A stretch of DNA of 64,000 bases. Origin: Cloeon dipterum. Its lineage: Eukaryota; Arthropoda; Insecta; Ephemeroptera; Baetidae. The stretch is taken from assembly GCF_949628265.1 (NCBI RefSeq), contig NC_088786.1:21659681-21723680 (forward strand), read 5' to 3'. Position numbers and translations under genes: made by a program. A model generated the notes under the pieces. That model was not told where the DNA came from. It saw only the letters and a list, made by a program, of their open reading frames with translations, and searched no databases. Below are positions 46,224-61,500 of the stretch, piece by piece. How positions within the stretch are numbered: the stretch's first letter is position 1; each line of letters opens with the position of its first letter.

Positions 46224-49200
46224 GTAAGACCTTTTTCTGTATAGTTCTCCAGCACAATTAGCATTCTTCTCGAGTTATTTATTTTTGCAAGAAAATTCCG
46301 ATTGCAAATATCAGCACAAATTATGCAAATAATTTTAATCATACAGTCCGAAGCAGATCAACACTGCGTTCGCGCCATTAGTCAAGCTACAAACACGTCC
46401 TCTCGATGAAAAGCTTGTGCCATTAGTGGCGCGCTAGCGATCATTGCAAATGAGAGTGCAATTAAGGAACAATTAATGCTCGTTAATGATTTCAAGCCCG
46501 AGGCGACTTTATGCAATAAATATCACCGCTTGTGCTATGTCATAAAGGTATACACATGCAAGTTAACTTGCCGTTCATGAAGCGGGAACAATCTCGAGAA
46601 TAAGCCCGACCCTATACTGAGTATAGAACTCGCATATAATAGCCCAACGTGTGCGCGGCCGTACACATGTTTCTATCAGCCAGCTACTTGCCCAAGCGCA
46701 CACTCAGCGTTATATTGTATACAACATTGCTCCAATGATCCATCTTTGGAAAGCAGCCACTTGGAATAAATTACAAAAAGGCATCTGTAAAATATCAATT
46801 AGCGAAAGAAATCTATATTGACCAATGTGTATTATAGAAGGTGATTTTGCAACAAACAAAGTAGTCCAAGCGTTTACCTCCCTAAAAATGATTTTTGCAT
46901 TAATTCATTTGCGTCTGATCGAGAGATACAACGTGAGAATAAGAAGTTGCACTCTGCGCGTTGCTCTTATAATGTTTTGAATTTAATTAACGCTGCGCTA
47001 ACGTTGTTAGTAAGGATGAGAAACATCTGCTCCTAGGATGTATTTTCCTTTTTGAAACTTGTGCCGTTGTGGTCATTCAAGTTCCTGGACGCCTAGGAAG
47101 GCTGCGAGGAGCGCGCGTTAATGGCGCTGTTTATTAATTATTCTACATGAATGAAATCCTATACACTTCTTTTTTCAACGAAGATGATTATGGTGATGGG
47201 CAGCCGCAGTGTGGGCTTCAACGGAAAATAATATAACACACACACGCAGCACTCGAGAGCTGATCATGCAAAAGAGAACAAAGATTTTATCTATTTGAGA
47301 ACGCAAGAATGGGCTTATGGAATATTATTATAACTCATCCGCGCGCAGCAAAGCAGAAGCCGCCGCACTCTCCAGCTCCTCTTCTTTTGCCTTTTAAATT
47401 TATGGAGAGAAAAATATCACTCATGATGTAACGAGAGACCTCCACGAGGAGGGATGCTGATGCGTAACTAAGCAAGCTCCTCGTGATGATTGATCATCGC
47501 CAAGAGAGAATCGTAAAATATATGGCCAACAGACGGAATTATTAATTGACGCTGTCCGCAGTCACAACGCGCGTTGCAGACTTGGTGGTCAAGCAGTCTA
47601 TGGAAAACTGAATTTAAATTTAAAATAGTTGAGGTTGTGTGTTGGCTGTGATATTTTATAACTTATGGTTAATACTGCAGTAATTCTATATAATAAAATA
47701 ATGTAATTTTTATTTATCATTATAGTTTAACTTTTCATAACATTATATTTCAAAAATTTTATTTATATTTAAAAACTACAAAAATAAAATAAAATTTTAT
47801 TTTAAATAAGTGAATTTATGAGTTTTTAATAAAATTTTGATTTGGAGCTTTGTGATAATAAAAAATATATATATTTATGTGTGACGTGAAAGTTATAGAG
47901 TAAATTTAAAATTCTAAACAGATTGGTCTTTAAAAATTTCAAATAAATATTTTTTACTCGCACTGCAAATAATACCATAGTACGTATGCTTTTATAACTC
48001 TTAAAAAATTGTCTCTGAATATAATTTTACGCATATAATTCATTATAAAATTGAATAGAATTTGTTAATTTTGCGATTGTACCTCAATATACAATATCGT
48101 ACTTTCAAAATGTTGCAATTCGTGGCAGCAAAATATTTCTTTTAATTCCTTCATTCTGCGTTTCCACTGTTGTGTATTAAATTGGACGATGTTTTTTTGA
48201 AACGAAGTGAGTTGGCCAAATTTGAATCAGTACAGAATATGTATTGGCATTCTAATATTTATTTTAGTCACCGCACGGCAGGCTGCCTCGTTGTCCGAGA
48301 GAGCTCGACTGGCGAGCCGGCGCGCTTGTTCGCGTTTCCTCGGCGCAAATCCGGCCGACGGTTCGCTGTTTGGCAGGCAGTGCAGTAAAAGCAGCACCGA
48401 GCGAGGATTAAACGCCGCGCGTCTGCCCGCTTTTATTGCCAGCGCCTGGGGCAGCGAGAAATTTAATAGGTGATGAAAATCAGAGCAAATTGCCTGCGGC
48501 CTTCGGACCACACAGATTCTGCCGACACCTCGCTCAGCACAATTAAACCGTCGATCGCTAATCCGGCGGCTGTTCGCAAGTATTGACCGCTTTATTTGCA
48601 GCATTCGCGCTCGACTTGCCGCGCTCAATGCACGCCTCTTGTGCAGTCCAATTCGGAGCCGATCGGGCGGCCGCCTTTTGTTGGCATTGTGGCCAAAATG
48701 TTTGCTCGCTCACATGCCTGACGTGCGCTTCGGAATTTCGTAATTTTCCAGCGCACCACCGCCCGCGCGCACGTTTAGGCAAAAAATTTATTGCTCTTTT
48801 GTGCGTGCCCGCCGCGCTCGGATAATTAAAAAAATAATAAAACACACAGGCAGCCAGGAAAAACGCAATAAAAGCGCCGGGCAGCAGACGTTTGCGGCCT
48901 AAATGACCATTTAGCCTCGGCCGCAAACAAGCTAGGGGTGCGCGCGCGCCCTATTTACCCTACACCGCATAACAAAAGGGGGAGTTTTCTGCAGAAACAA
49001 AAGCACTCGCACACGCAAAACTGCCGCTGGCAATTCCAGTCGCGCGGTGACATTTAAATAACAGCTCGGCCCACCGCACACAATTTTTATGCAAATCGCA
49101 TGACGGGCTGATTAGCCCGGTGGGCGTGTGGAATTTAATTGCCCACGGTGCTTATTTTACTGCGGCCATTGTTTTGGGACTAACGAAAAATGCAGCACGT

Positions 49201-52200
49201 TGACGAGCCGCGATGAATCTAGTGCATTTAATTCCGTTTTTCATTAAAAAAGCGTTTTTCCTCGGCCCATTAGCCGCAGTGGTGATCAATTTATGCGCGT
49301 GCCCGTTTCAAGTGCAAATTACACGCGAAACGATATGAAGCATGTAATTTAAATGGTGCTGCGCGCTATGAAATTTGTGCGAGAGAATGCTTGCACTTTT
49401 CTCTCGTGCTCGCCACTCGCAGCTGTCATTGGAGCACTTACAATCAGCGATCCGCGTGCTGCTGGGTTCGACTCTATCCGCTGGTCAGACGACCGAGCCT
49501 CCTGCTGTAGCCGGTGTGCAAATTAATTGAGAGAAAGTAATTGAAATTAAAACCACGCGGCGTGCACCCTTTTCCGAGTAGCTCCAGCAGCATTATTGAG
49601 CAATTAGACCCGATTCGCGAGAAACCGCGTTTCATATATGCAGTGTATGTGCCGTGGCGGTGAAAATAAATGCCCAAATTGGAGTTTTTCCTGCTTCTCG
49701 CTGTTTAATTTGGGAATTATAAAATAAAAATATACTTTATGATGCCAAGAAGGAGATTTCTAAACTTCAATCCGCCGCACGCGTCAAATAATACTTGCCT
49801 TTAAAAGGAGCGCAGAGCATTTTCAAGAGGACAAAAATTAATCATGCCACGCAGGATCCGGGCAACTCCCGACTTAATGAGCTGCAATATCACCCAATTC
49901 TGGCAAACGTTCAAGAGCAGCAAATTTAATAATGGCTGAAAAAATGTGCGATGCTTTTTAATGGCATGTAAGTGTCACTCCGGAGCCGCGACGTTGTATA
50001 AACAAGGGACGGCCAGCGCTTGGAAACCGTAAATTATCCGTTGCGGCCTCTTCGAGTACATAAATTACGTGCGAGCCAATTGCACAACATTTTATCGTCC
50101 GAGAGAGCGTACATTTGTACAAACGCTTGCTTTTTGCTCTCACGGCAGTCACTCGCCACTCTCGCGCGCGCAGCGAAAAGACTGCAGCGTGCGCTCAACT
50201 CACACAATCGCAGCTTGTAATTAATCGAGGTCAGAGAGCGATGATTGAAATAATTTAAAGAGCCGCACAGGCGAGATGATGATTTGGTTCTTCCCTTCCG
50301 AGCAGACACGCTAATTAGGCTTATAATTGCTGGCTGCCGCCTTGCGTATTATCCTCATCATCGCACATTTCTGTTCTCTTGCAAGTGTTAAATCGGAGGA
50401 GTGTGGTTCGTGTCCATCACGCAATGATGGGGAATGTAGACTGATTTTATTGATATTATACTGCACGATGATGGCCTCGTTCATTGTCGTCGCAGCAGTC
50501 TCCCGGGCCCATTCATTTGAGCGTGGCTTTAATTTATGGCCGACTAACAACAGCCGTTTGAGGGTTTCCTTTTCAACAATCGCTGAGACCAAGCAGAGTC
50601 AGCGCGGCAGATGAATCAGCCGCCGGCTTTTTATTGTCATTATTCGGGTGCGAAGATGAGAAATGAAAAATGCACTCTTGCGGTGGCTGCTCTAAGCCGC
50701 GTGCTGATGTTATCTGTCTCTTGTTGAAGAGACGACCCTCTCAAGATTGCGCACCTTCACCTCTTGCGAGCTTCTGTTATCGAGAAGAATTTCTCCGCCA
50801 GGCTCTCGTTTGCCGGATTTTAATTTACAACGAGCCAATCAAGGGATTTAAGCATATTTATGAGGTGGAATTTAAGGAATTCCCATCATCGACCAGCCAG
50901 AGATTCTGCGGCAGCGAAATCGTCAAAATATTTCAACCAGTCATATAAATGCATTCAATTTAACTGTTGCGGACCATAAAACATGATTTTATTCTGACCC
51001 TCTGCGCGCAAGGATGCAGTTTCTGCGTACAGTAAAATCGAAAACAAGCTGCTGAGGTGCTTGCATGACCGTTTTTAACATCAAAGATCTCGATTATGAG
51101 CACAGATGCTGCTTTTACTCCGCGTTGCATTGGCATCGGCGTCAGAGACCACACAAAGTCGTCTCGCATTAAGTGCATTTCTGCTGCAATAGCCTGCTCG
51201 AGAGAGATGAGGTGTCGTCCATCTCGCTTTATTGATGTCTCACTTATAATACATATTCTTTCTCATTACTTGTTATTTAATGTAATGACCGTGAAAAGTG
51301 CAGTCCATTAGCGAAATGCAGCTGCCACTTTGCATCTCCGCAGTGTGAGTTTCCTACGCGTGAAATTGGCTGCGCGGGGAATGTTGCATTCGACGGCAGG
51401 AAAAGCTGTTTTGAAAAGTTGCGAATAAAATATGGTTTGTTACTGCTGGTTAATGCGGGACACAAGTATCAACTTTCTGGTTACATTACGGATTAAATGG
51501 ATTTCAATCAAGCGTCGATAATAAATTTTACAAGTAGTAAAGAGTGGAAAAAAGCCTCAGACTTCTTACACTAAATGAAAATAATCACCAGTTTTTTAAT
51601 GCGACCTCACACCCAACAAACCTGAAAAGGAATATATTAATTACGAGACACAAATTGACGAACATGAGATTCTGCAAATTTCCCTTAGCGATCTATGTCA
51701 AAAATGATTCAGCGAGTTTGATTCCAGCACAGCGGACTGGGATTGGGAACAATTAATAAAAATAAAACCCTGTAGCTATTTACGCATAACGGCGCCAAAC
51801 ACCGAGCCTGCGCAGCTCATTAACTTTTACAACGATGACAAGTTCAAAATTTTTAATTCCCCGGCCGCACCGACGGCATAATAATAATCGTAATCAGTCG
51901 GGTCGCGAGGGAAAGAATTTGTATTCCGTCAATACGCATAAAACGGAATGGCCATTGAATTACACGAGTATTATTATATTGCCACTGCGTGTCGCCGCGA
52001 AACAATAAAAAGTAACGACCTCAACCGCTTCGGAACAAGAGCATATCAGTAAAGTACACCACCACTCTGGTCGGCGGCCAATATTAAATGAAGCAAAAAA
52101 TCGCACGCACACACACAAAATAAAATAAAAGTGCTGCTGTTGTTTGAGCTGCAAGATAAGCATCTCTTTCTTTCTGCGTTCGCTGCTGTGCCAAGCTGCG

Positions 52201-52335
52201 CGCATGATGATCATTTTCCCAATATATATGTAAACGCAAACACAATACATATAGGTATAGGTACATACCTTTTTGTGTGCTAAATTATGAGTGATTTAGT
52301 GTAAATGATGTTTTTGCAGGCACCGTGTGTGACGT

Positions 52336-52337
<2 letters not shown>

Positions 52338-52378
<41 letters not shown>
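52338..52378. repeat. (CT)n microsatellite in invected intron
   Basis: A pure CT run of about 41 bases; equivalently GAGA repeats on the - strand. Confidence 0.97.
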
Positions 52379-52380
<2 letters not shown>

Positions 52381-52474
52381 GTTTCTGATGTTTTGGTTTT
52401 GTTTTGTCTCCGGATGCTGATGGGTGGTCCAGCATCCTTGGTGATGCGAAATCGAGATGAGAATAAGAGACGAC

Positions 52475-52475
<1 letters not shown>

Positions 52476-52529
<54 letters not shown>
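52476..52529. repeat. (CT)n microsatellite in invected intron, second tract
   Basis: A pure CT run of about 54 bases, 97 bases after the first tract and in the same orientation. Confidence 0.97.
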
Positions 52530-52533
<4 letters not shown>

Positions 52534-55500
52534 TCCGAAAGAATTTCGCCTTTCTCATCATCAACGGTGGCGGCAGCAGGTGAATAATTTTCGCGGTATG
52601 CGCCATGCCCTTATCCTGTAGCCTGCACTCGTCTGAGCCAAATCAATTATATACGGCGCGCTTGCTGCTTATGCAAATTAATATATTCTAGGAACTTATA
52701 ATCTGACCGCTTTATCGTGGCGATGCCATTATTTATTGTTCCTCTTGATTTTGTTTGCTCACTTGGGCCGAACTATTTCGCCAATAAAACAAGCTCTTTC
52801 GACTGTTTTAATTGATGTTTGTCACGAGAAAGCGGCTGGCTCACCCCTTCTGTGAGCAAACATAAGTTTTTAACGCTGAAATTCACGAGCAGCCGACGCA
52901 GTTCGCTTAATGATAAATTGATGTATGCGGAATTTCCACGAATTGAAAATTCCATAAATTTTAAATTATAGGGGATCATTCATTTGTTTTGACGTGTCAC
53001 TTCCTTAATGACATAGAGAGCGATTTTCAATTTAAAAAGCGTATATGGTACGTGTGTTTTGCAGCGGCACTCGTCATAAATGGCTTTTTGATGCATCACA
53101 TATCAGATTTTGATTGCTTTTTAACGTCGAGCTGCTGTTTTGACATTTCAATTTGAGTGGGAAATTTCCACCAGCGCGGCTATGAAAACTGAGTTCATTC
53201 CCTTTATAAATTTATTTATCTTAGCACGCATGCTTACTTTTGCAATCCAATTATTTATATTTCCCAAATCATGCTGCTATAATGCTGTTTAAATAGAATA
53301 ATTCGTCCAGCGAAGAATGCAGAATTTCGAAATATGATAATGATATGAAAAGGATTTTTTACCAGCAAGGCCCCTGAAACCAGCATTATCCAGAATATCA
53401 CGCACACCGTAATGTGTACACTTTTGCTGTCAACATTTTTATCGCCATATACTTAATGTGCACGCTAGTTGCAATTATGGTGATGGATATATTTCCATTT
53501 GTTCAAAAATGTTTAATCAAACCAGGGAAATTAAGCAGTCAATGATTGCTTCGAGAATAATTTCATTTTCAAAGCATATTGCATGCTTGATTAAACTAAT
53601 TCTTGTGTTTTGTATTCATTAAAATTCAAATCACTGAATTGGCTTGATAAGATTGCTCGAATTTCATGCTATATTTTACCTTCGTCACGTTCATCTAATT
53701 TCAAATGCAAGAGCGACTGTGTAATTTGTGCGCACTCCCAATGAAAGCTGCTTCATAATTGAGTTGTCAAAATACCGATAATTTATCCCAATCTCTTGTG
53801 TAAGGTGGAAAGGACCTTTTTGACGTGTGTGCCAACGTCAAAACGAGAAATTGGAATTATAAAGAGCGATTATACTTTTCAAAATACCCTATTTTGACAG
53901 CAGATGGCTTCATTCTATATATTGAATGCTCGAGGAGACGCAACTTATAAATATTTCAAGAAAGGAGGAGGAATATTTATTGGCGTGGCTAGCGGGAGAT
54001 TATTGTATTTTGAGAGCTCTCTCGCTATTATTCCGGCGGCCTCCACTCACCACTCGCGCGCGCGGGCGCAGAGATAGAGAAACAGTCTGCAGTGTATGAA
54101 TTCGATATTTGATAATAGGAATGGGGACCACCCAAATAAGCAGAGAATTATTATTTCATTTTGGAAGCTATCATTAGATTGAATGAAATCCATCAAAGAG
54201 CGCATCCTCTCACTCGGCACTGCGCGTATAAAAACAGCCCGTGGAACCACACGCCGCGTAATTACACACCTGCTTTTGAACATTATTTTTTTCTTTCTAA
54301 ATGAGCGTAGTTTTCTAGTTTGTTCTTTTGATATTTGCATTCGTGCGGTCCAAAAAAAAATCACCGTGCTAGTCTGTCGGATTGAATAGTTCACGATCAG
54401 ACCACCAGGATGGAAATAAAAAAGGCTTACATAGTTTTACGACGAAGAGCAAAGAGCGAAAAAATAAACGCGACGGATTATCCATTGTTCGTGTAATTTT
54501 CACGTTTGCGCCCGTTTTCAGTGAACTAGAGGATGCAAAGGTGACTCGTCACGTGATTATTATGCGTGCAGTCAAAATTACAAGCCTGCATGAGCGAGAA
54601 GAGTTAATTTTGGTTGTGCACGCCGCATGTTTAAAAGCACAACAAGCGACTTCCCGGCTGCTGGTTGCTTAATTATTATGTACATTCTCTCATACCTTCT
54701 CTCTCCTTTCTGGAAGTGGAGTAACATGGCTGCATATTACGTTATTTTCATTTGCCAACTTAGGGCGCAAGTAAAATTGTCTGTTTAGAGAGGCTTGTTT
54801 TCCACTGGTTGCACGTGATAAAACGCCCATGATAGCGGCGTTTTTAGAATTGCACTCTGCGCGCAAAGGAAATTATTTGGTCTCAAACATAGAGGCTCTC
54901 AGCACCTTTGTTTTACAAGCTATGTTCACTTAACATGTCAATTTTCGACCAACTTCTCATGAATTCCCCCATTTCCTCTGACTCAACTCGTAACCATTTT
55001 AAAATAAGCACATAAATTTTGCTGTTTATTCAGAGCAGGTCGGCTAAAAGGTGATTAGACCACCAAGTCATGCAGCAAAATTAAGTCAGCGCTATAAATT
55101 TTTAGGGTCGTTTAAAATTTGTATTTTACGAGCAGTTAAATATTTTGAGCCGCACGCCCTGAATTTGAATCCTGCCAAAACGGCATTTCGTCGCGCCGAT
55201 ATCCGCTCACTTATATTTTTTTGGCGGCGCCTGCAGAATGAAACACCGCCGTGGCAGGGAGGTCTGAATGTCTTCATTGTTCTTGCGCAACGCCGGAGCG
55301 TGATCGACCGGACCAAAGCTGCCGTGCAAGCATGAAAATTAATTTTCACCCAAGTGACATTAGCCGGCCGAGTGGAATTTCAATCGGCACCGGACTGGGG
55401 GAGCGCGAATGCGCCTCTTATCCAGAGGCATGACGCGATTTATTTATGATTCGGCTGACCACCGACACAAACGTGCAAGTGTCTGCGTGCGAATTTATTT

Positions 55501-58500
55501 CTGGCGATGGCGCCACTCACACACTTTATTGCAAATCAATAACCCGGACGCGCGAATTTGAATTCCAGCTCATGCTGCAGCGGCGCTTAATTGATGCCGA
55601 GTGAGTAAAATTCAAATCGACTCGCTTGCATATTTATATCTTTGTTTCTTGGCTCTCGTGCTGCGCTGCTGCTGGGTTGGGTGTATATCGTTTAAAAAGA
55701 CTGCTTGGCCGGGTAACACCTATATGGAGGAAAGCGTTGAACTGATATATGAATAAACCGCTCGTGCAGAGGCGAGTGGAAAAGGGCAGGGTTGTTTGCG
55801 TGACGGCTAGGGAAAACGTCATAATTATGGCAAGTGCGCGATCAAGATAGAATGCTATATAATGTACACTTGCACTGCTCTATACGCTGTTATTAAATGC
55901 ATTTATTGGGGAGGCAGCTGAGAGGAGGAGCGAGCCGACCTTCTCGAATGGCGATTCCCAGGACGCAAATTTTCCTCAAAATGATTTAGTTTACGTTTTA
56001 AAGCCGTGTGTACTCTTAACGAGGGAAATCATCGCTGGCTTTGCAAAGTGCGGTCGGCCTATACTCACGGGATAACATCCTGCTGGTCTGCGTGCCACTT
56101 TTGTGAAGAAAAAACACATTTCCCGCGAGGCCGTTGGTCTGACGAGCGAGCGGCCGCGAGGGTTGATGTTTCAATCAAGAAGACACAAAGGCCGCGTTAA
56201 AGTGTTGACAATTTCGATTTTTTTCCTCATCCTCCCACACGTCGACCGACGAAATAATCTCGTGTGGGCACCGCACTACTTCTTCTTAATGTTGAGTCAT
56301 TATATAATCGAGAGTGGCCTTTGTGCCTATCACACACAAACAGAGCGCGCCGCGCGCATAAAAGACGCGCAAAGGCACAGAAGCCAACGCACCACGTCAC
56401 TCACTATCTTTATTTCCTCTCGTGCAATACAAAAACGATAGACTCTCGCTGCTGCACCGCGCACCTGTCTTGCGGCTTTCAATTGTGTGTGTATTAATAA
56501 CAAATTCGAGTGCACAAAAACGCTTTCCCGCAATGTGCCGGAAAATGTGCGCCGGCAGCTGGTTCCCGCAGTCGGCCTGAAATGTTGGGTGAATCGAGCC
56601 AAAAAATTGAGTCTGCTCTCAACAATGGGTGCAACAACATGGACTTCATTAAAAGTGAAAGGCGTTCAGCGCGGCGACCAAAAATTCATGAGATAAGTCA
56701 GCTCCACGTTAAAAAATAATTAATCGGGAACAAGAAACAATTACAAGCATCGTTCAAATACGTCACGTTTAATTGCATTCACTCGTCAGCAACGTAAAGA
56801 GAGAGATGCCGTCTGAGTGCAATGCACGCATTCATGTCACCCGGGTCTTTTGTCATCAAATTACACGCGCATGCACCCCCTCCCCAGCCGACACTGGTAC
56901 GAATTATATTGGATCTCTTGTTGCGGAAAGCAAAGATGATTCACCGGGGAACGAATTCCGACTCAAAATTAATTAAAATAACACGCGTGGAAATTAAATT
57001 GCTGTTGAACGGTCGAATTATGTGAGCGCCGGACTCCCCCGCCTGACTCGCGCATCAAAACAAGGCTCACAAAGCGAAATAGATTCGCTCGGTGTAGTTA
57101 ATGAAAAGATCGTGTTGCTCTCAGTCCACCAGTGCATGACACCTAAATTTGCTACGTTGCTCGACGGCTCGAAATGAAATTGCTGCTCTCGCCCAGAGGA
57201 TTAAATGGAAAATTTGATGCCTTGCCTGCGTTATAAAATTTGGAGTTTCTCTAAAAAGTCATTCTGACAGAAAAAGCAAATTTGTGGTCGGACCAACAAC
57301 GAAGCAACACCGCAAACTGGGTGCATAACTATCGGCTGAATCGACCCTCTTCCAAATCACACCGCACAAAAACAGGGCATCGACAAACGTGTTTGCTTTT
57401 CAAAGTAGCAGCAGCAGCACTAGAAATGAAAGTTCCCATCAATCAAACAAAACTATACATAACATTACAGTGTATGCAGCGGCCTTTCAGTAGTTCCTAA
57501 TTTACCGCACACTTGAAATTACGCTGCCGCTTATGATGCTTTTTTATGCCACCAAATTGAGCAATTTCATTTTGTGCTGGGCAAAGGCACATTTGTACGC
57601 TCACGGTAGAACAAAATTCGTCGGCAGCCTCTCCTCTCGTTTCCTCAGCGCGGCAGCGGCGCGGACCACACATGAAATAATTTGGTCTCCTATCGTAGAT
57701 TAGTAATAAAATATATACACATTTGTGCTGCAGATAATCAAAAAGTGGCCGGTGCTGCGGCGGACTCTTTTTGTCTGTCCAAATGAAGAGTAAATATAAA
57801 AACAGAAGCCAAGGAATTTCCCGCGCTCTTTGCTTCTGGGATCCTCTCGGTGACACATTTACATTTTATTCCGAACCTTTTCCTCGCAGTCTAATTCATT
57901 AATGCGGGTCGCGTTAATAAAAAGGAATCTCTGGTCTTCTTAACGAATCCCCGAACAACAGCACAAATAAATCGGAGCGCGATAAACATCTGGGAGTTCT
58001 GATTTTTTACTCCAATTTTCGGGGGGCCGACCATTAAATTGAGTTGTAATCTGAAGCAAAACGTCGGACGACAGCGAAATGATGATTGATCTGGCCCACC
58101 CCTCGAGGCAGAATCAATTTGTCTGGTGAGGCTGTAATCCAGGAGCCGATTCCCGAAACACACTCCACTGCTTTTTGGCCAATCTCGCGGCTGCTGCATA
58201 GTTCACCATATAACAGCCATAAATACGGCGCGTATTGTGTTTCTTAACGCACACCATATATATGGCAGCAGGCAACGGGCCGAGCGATATATTAGGAAAG
58301 AGCAGGCCGCGCGCTGAGGAATCAAAAAAGGACCACACACACTATGCAGCCAGCTCCACACTTGAGAAGAATGAACGAGAACGAGCGAGCGAGAGAGAGA
58401 AGCAGTGTTGCCACCGCGCGCGTCTGCTGAATAATAATCGGAATTTATTGTGTATCCGAACAATATCAAAAGGCTGACCCAGTTTTTTACCGACTGAGAC

Positions 58501-61500
58501 AAAACCGGACGCAGGAAATAATGAAATAGTGGTCAGCATATGCAAGGCGGCAAATCCGTGACAATTAAATATTAACTCCATCGCTGTTAAGCAAATGTGA
58601 ATTAAATTTTACAAATCGTTAATGTTCATAAAAATACAAGATCTGAGGAAAGCACGCACGCAAGGCAAATTAAGAGTTTGAAGCCGTTTTAATTGAGCTT
58701 TCACGCGGGCGCAATTCGTGCCTCATAATTGGTTTGTAAGGAAGGGAATTGTGAATAAAAATAATCCTTTCTCGCCACTCCGCCCGAGTGAGCTTCCTGT
58801 GAGCGTGCTGAGTTTTGCACGCGAAAATCAATACACGAGTGCGCTGCCGTTTTATTACAATATAACGAAGCGACGAGAACGAACAAGCGCGTAGGAAAAT
58901 GAACAGAAAGGGCGTCAGGAAATGAAGCAATTTATCTGGACTTTATAGCATGTCGCCTACTTCTCGTCTGCTGCTGCTTCTTTTCTCGAGAAAATCGCGC
59001 TCGCAGCACACACAAATCGTGGGCGTTCTATTATCGACGAGAGCCGCAGCCAAAGCACATGCTAAATAAATAAAAGGCTCCGTGTAAAACAAGCCATTGA
59101 CACTGCACTTGATCGGCTTTCTCAGGAATGGCACTTAAAGCCGTTCTTGCTTGAATAGTTCCAATAGGACGCATTTTTCTTCTGTGCCATGCAACATAAA
59201 TGGGGAAAATAAATTATTTTTATCGACTAAAAATTTAATCTTTTTCGTCTATTGATTTTTAACGGTTCTCAATAAACAAAGAAAATAAATGAAAAATTAA
59301 CATTCAAATATATATATCGTGAAATTGATTCATCCCTTTCAATTAGTTGGTTCATGATCCCCAGCATCATTAAATGGGATTACATTTATAGGGAATTAAT
59401 AATTCTGCTCGTAAAACTTTGCTCAATGGCAGAAGAGGATTCATAAATTACACAAATTTAATTCGCTGAGAAAAAGATTTGAGTGATAACGAGATGGCCA
59501 GCTGTTGTGCTATTACCGCACTGCGCTTTTAATGGTTAGTATTAAAATTCCCGCGTCGATTAAATAGGAATGCTAATCAAGCGGTTTCAATTCACTCGGG
59601 CAACTTACTCACGCTCTCTCTGCGAACTTAACACATTACTTTTAATGCCTCTTTATTCCCCGTCGAATGGCATCATCAACTTTTATTAATCCGGTGCTGG
59701 ACATTCTTTTCGCGGCTGCGTGCGGCGGACCTGCCGCGTTCTGGACTTAATTTTTGTCCGAACCAACCGACTTTCGTTGTAAATTAACTAGCCTCCCGTG
59801 TGCACAAAAAGCAGAACAGCAGCATCGAGACTTAATAAAAAGCTCATAAAGCATGCCCAAATTTGGTGCTCGCTGCCTGCTGCCTGTTTCAAAGTATAAA
59901 AGGAAACGTCGCAGCGATTAAAACAATTATTACGACAGAGTTGATCTTTTCTTTCTGTGCATACGTAAAATGCACCTGCACTTTTGTGCCTATTACACTC
60001 ATACATATGACAAAAAGCACGACGCGGGATGGAAATAGGCTAATAAAAATTCCTTTCATCGTGCCGCGTGTCAAAGCGATGCCAGCAGTATGCAAGGAGC
60101 GGTGCACACACTGTCAGGAGAAGAGGAAAAAATAAAATATTCGCTGCGGCCCGCATCTTCCCGGCTTGAAGCATAAATAATCTTGGCAGCAGATGTATCA
60201 ATAAGAGAGGCGCAGGTAGAAGAGTAATTGTTGGGTCAAAAGGGATGTTTCGACCCCCATCACTCATATAATTGCGTGGCGACGGTCGTTCAGCGACCAG
60301 CACACCATACGTCGATTTCTTGCGAATTTTGTGGCAAGTGCGCTTCCTTATTGCGACCTGTTTTATGCCTTCCAGAAAATGATAAAATTTCATATAAACA
60401 CACGGTTTTAACTTCCTTTAAAAGTGAGAATAAATTTTAAACAAAGTATGAAATTGACTCTGCATATAGAAAGAACTCGCATTATATATATGAATCTATT
60501 TCATATCTTTAGCGAGGCACCAAATGAAGATAAGCGCTCACTCAGATCCCGAAACTCAAACAAATAAGAGTCAGTTTGACGTGACGTTTCAATGGAACGG
60601 AGTGGGAAATTCACCATTACCTGGCCGACAGAGACGTGTGTATTATTTTTTCAAAGAACACGCGGCGGCAAAGCCTTGGTCGCGGTGGCGGCGGCATTCA
60701 TGCTAACTTTTGAGTCGGTGGACCTCCCTGAAATAACGTTATATGTTCGAGCAGACGCCTGGATAATGAAAGGCAAATGAAGATTACGCGCTGGGATAAC
60801 ACACGTTGCTGCCGACCAAACGAGACTAGGAAAGTATTAGAGTTTCGTCCTGACGAGGATGGATGTCCTGATATTCAAATGGTAACATTGCTATCTCATC
60901 AGTGGGCTGATTGAGACGTATACCTGCGCTCCAAAGGAGATGAATGTGACACAACAGTCTCCAATAATACCTCGACAGCCATGTGACCAATAAGCCTTTC
61001 AAAATCGTTAATTTCTTGATAGAATAGAATCGGAAATTTATTGAATATGCTTGGTGCACAACGCTTAAACTATATATTTTAGAGATCAAGTTGTGCATAA
61101 TTTCCTTTCTTATCTTAGAGCCATTTTTCTTGCTAAATACTTTCACAACACATTTGGATTGATTATCATCATGGATCACAATGTCAATGAAGGAAATTTA
61201 TTAAAAATTATACATTAAAGACATTTGAGAAATCGGGGCTGCCCAAGTGTTTTCACGGAAATTTCAGGAAATAATCATTCTTTTCTACAATAATAATTGT
61301 TATACAAACGAGTAAATTAGGAAACCCAGCACTATTTTTAAATGAGCATTCATAAGATTTTTTCTCTAACAAAAATCTCCGGGAAATGTAACAATTTAAT
61401 TTTAGCATTCTATATGTGTTCTACAAAAACTTGATAGACGGCAAATTAAAAAAACGCTCTAAGATTATTTCATGATGTTTTTACGATATTTTGTTGAACA

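Noticed and set aside
48207-48926. Several open frames on both strands in the invected intron
   Set aside because: Arginine/alanine-rich frames from GC-rich DNA without homology or codon structure.
60826-61179. 117-codon - strand open frame
   Set aside because: AT-rich, no domain, no splice or promoter context, and inside the invected intron; chance or an old repeat is more likely.
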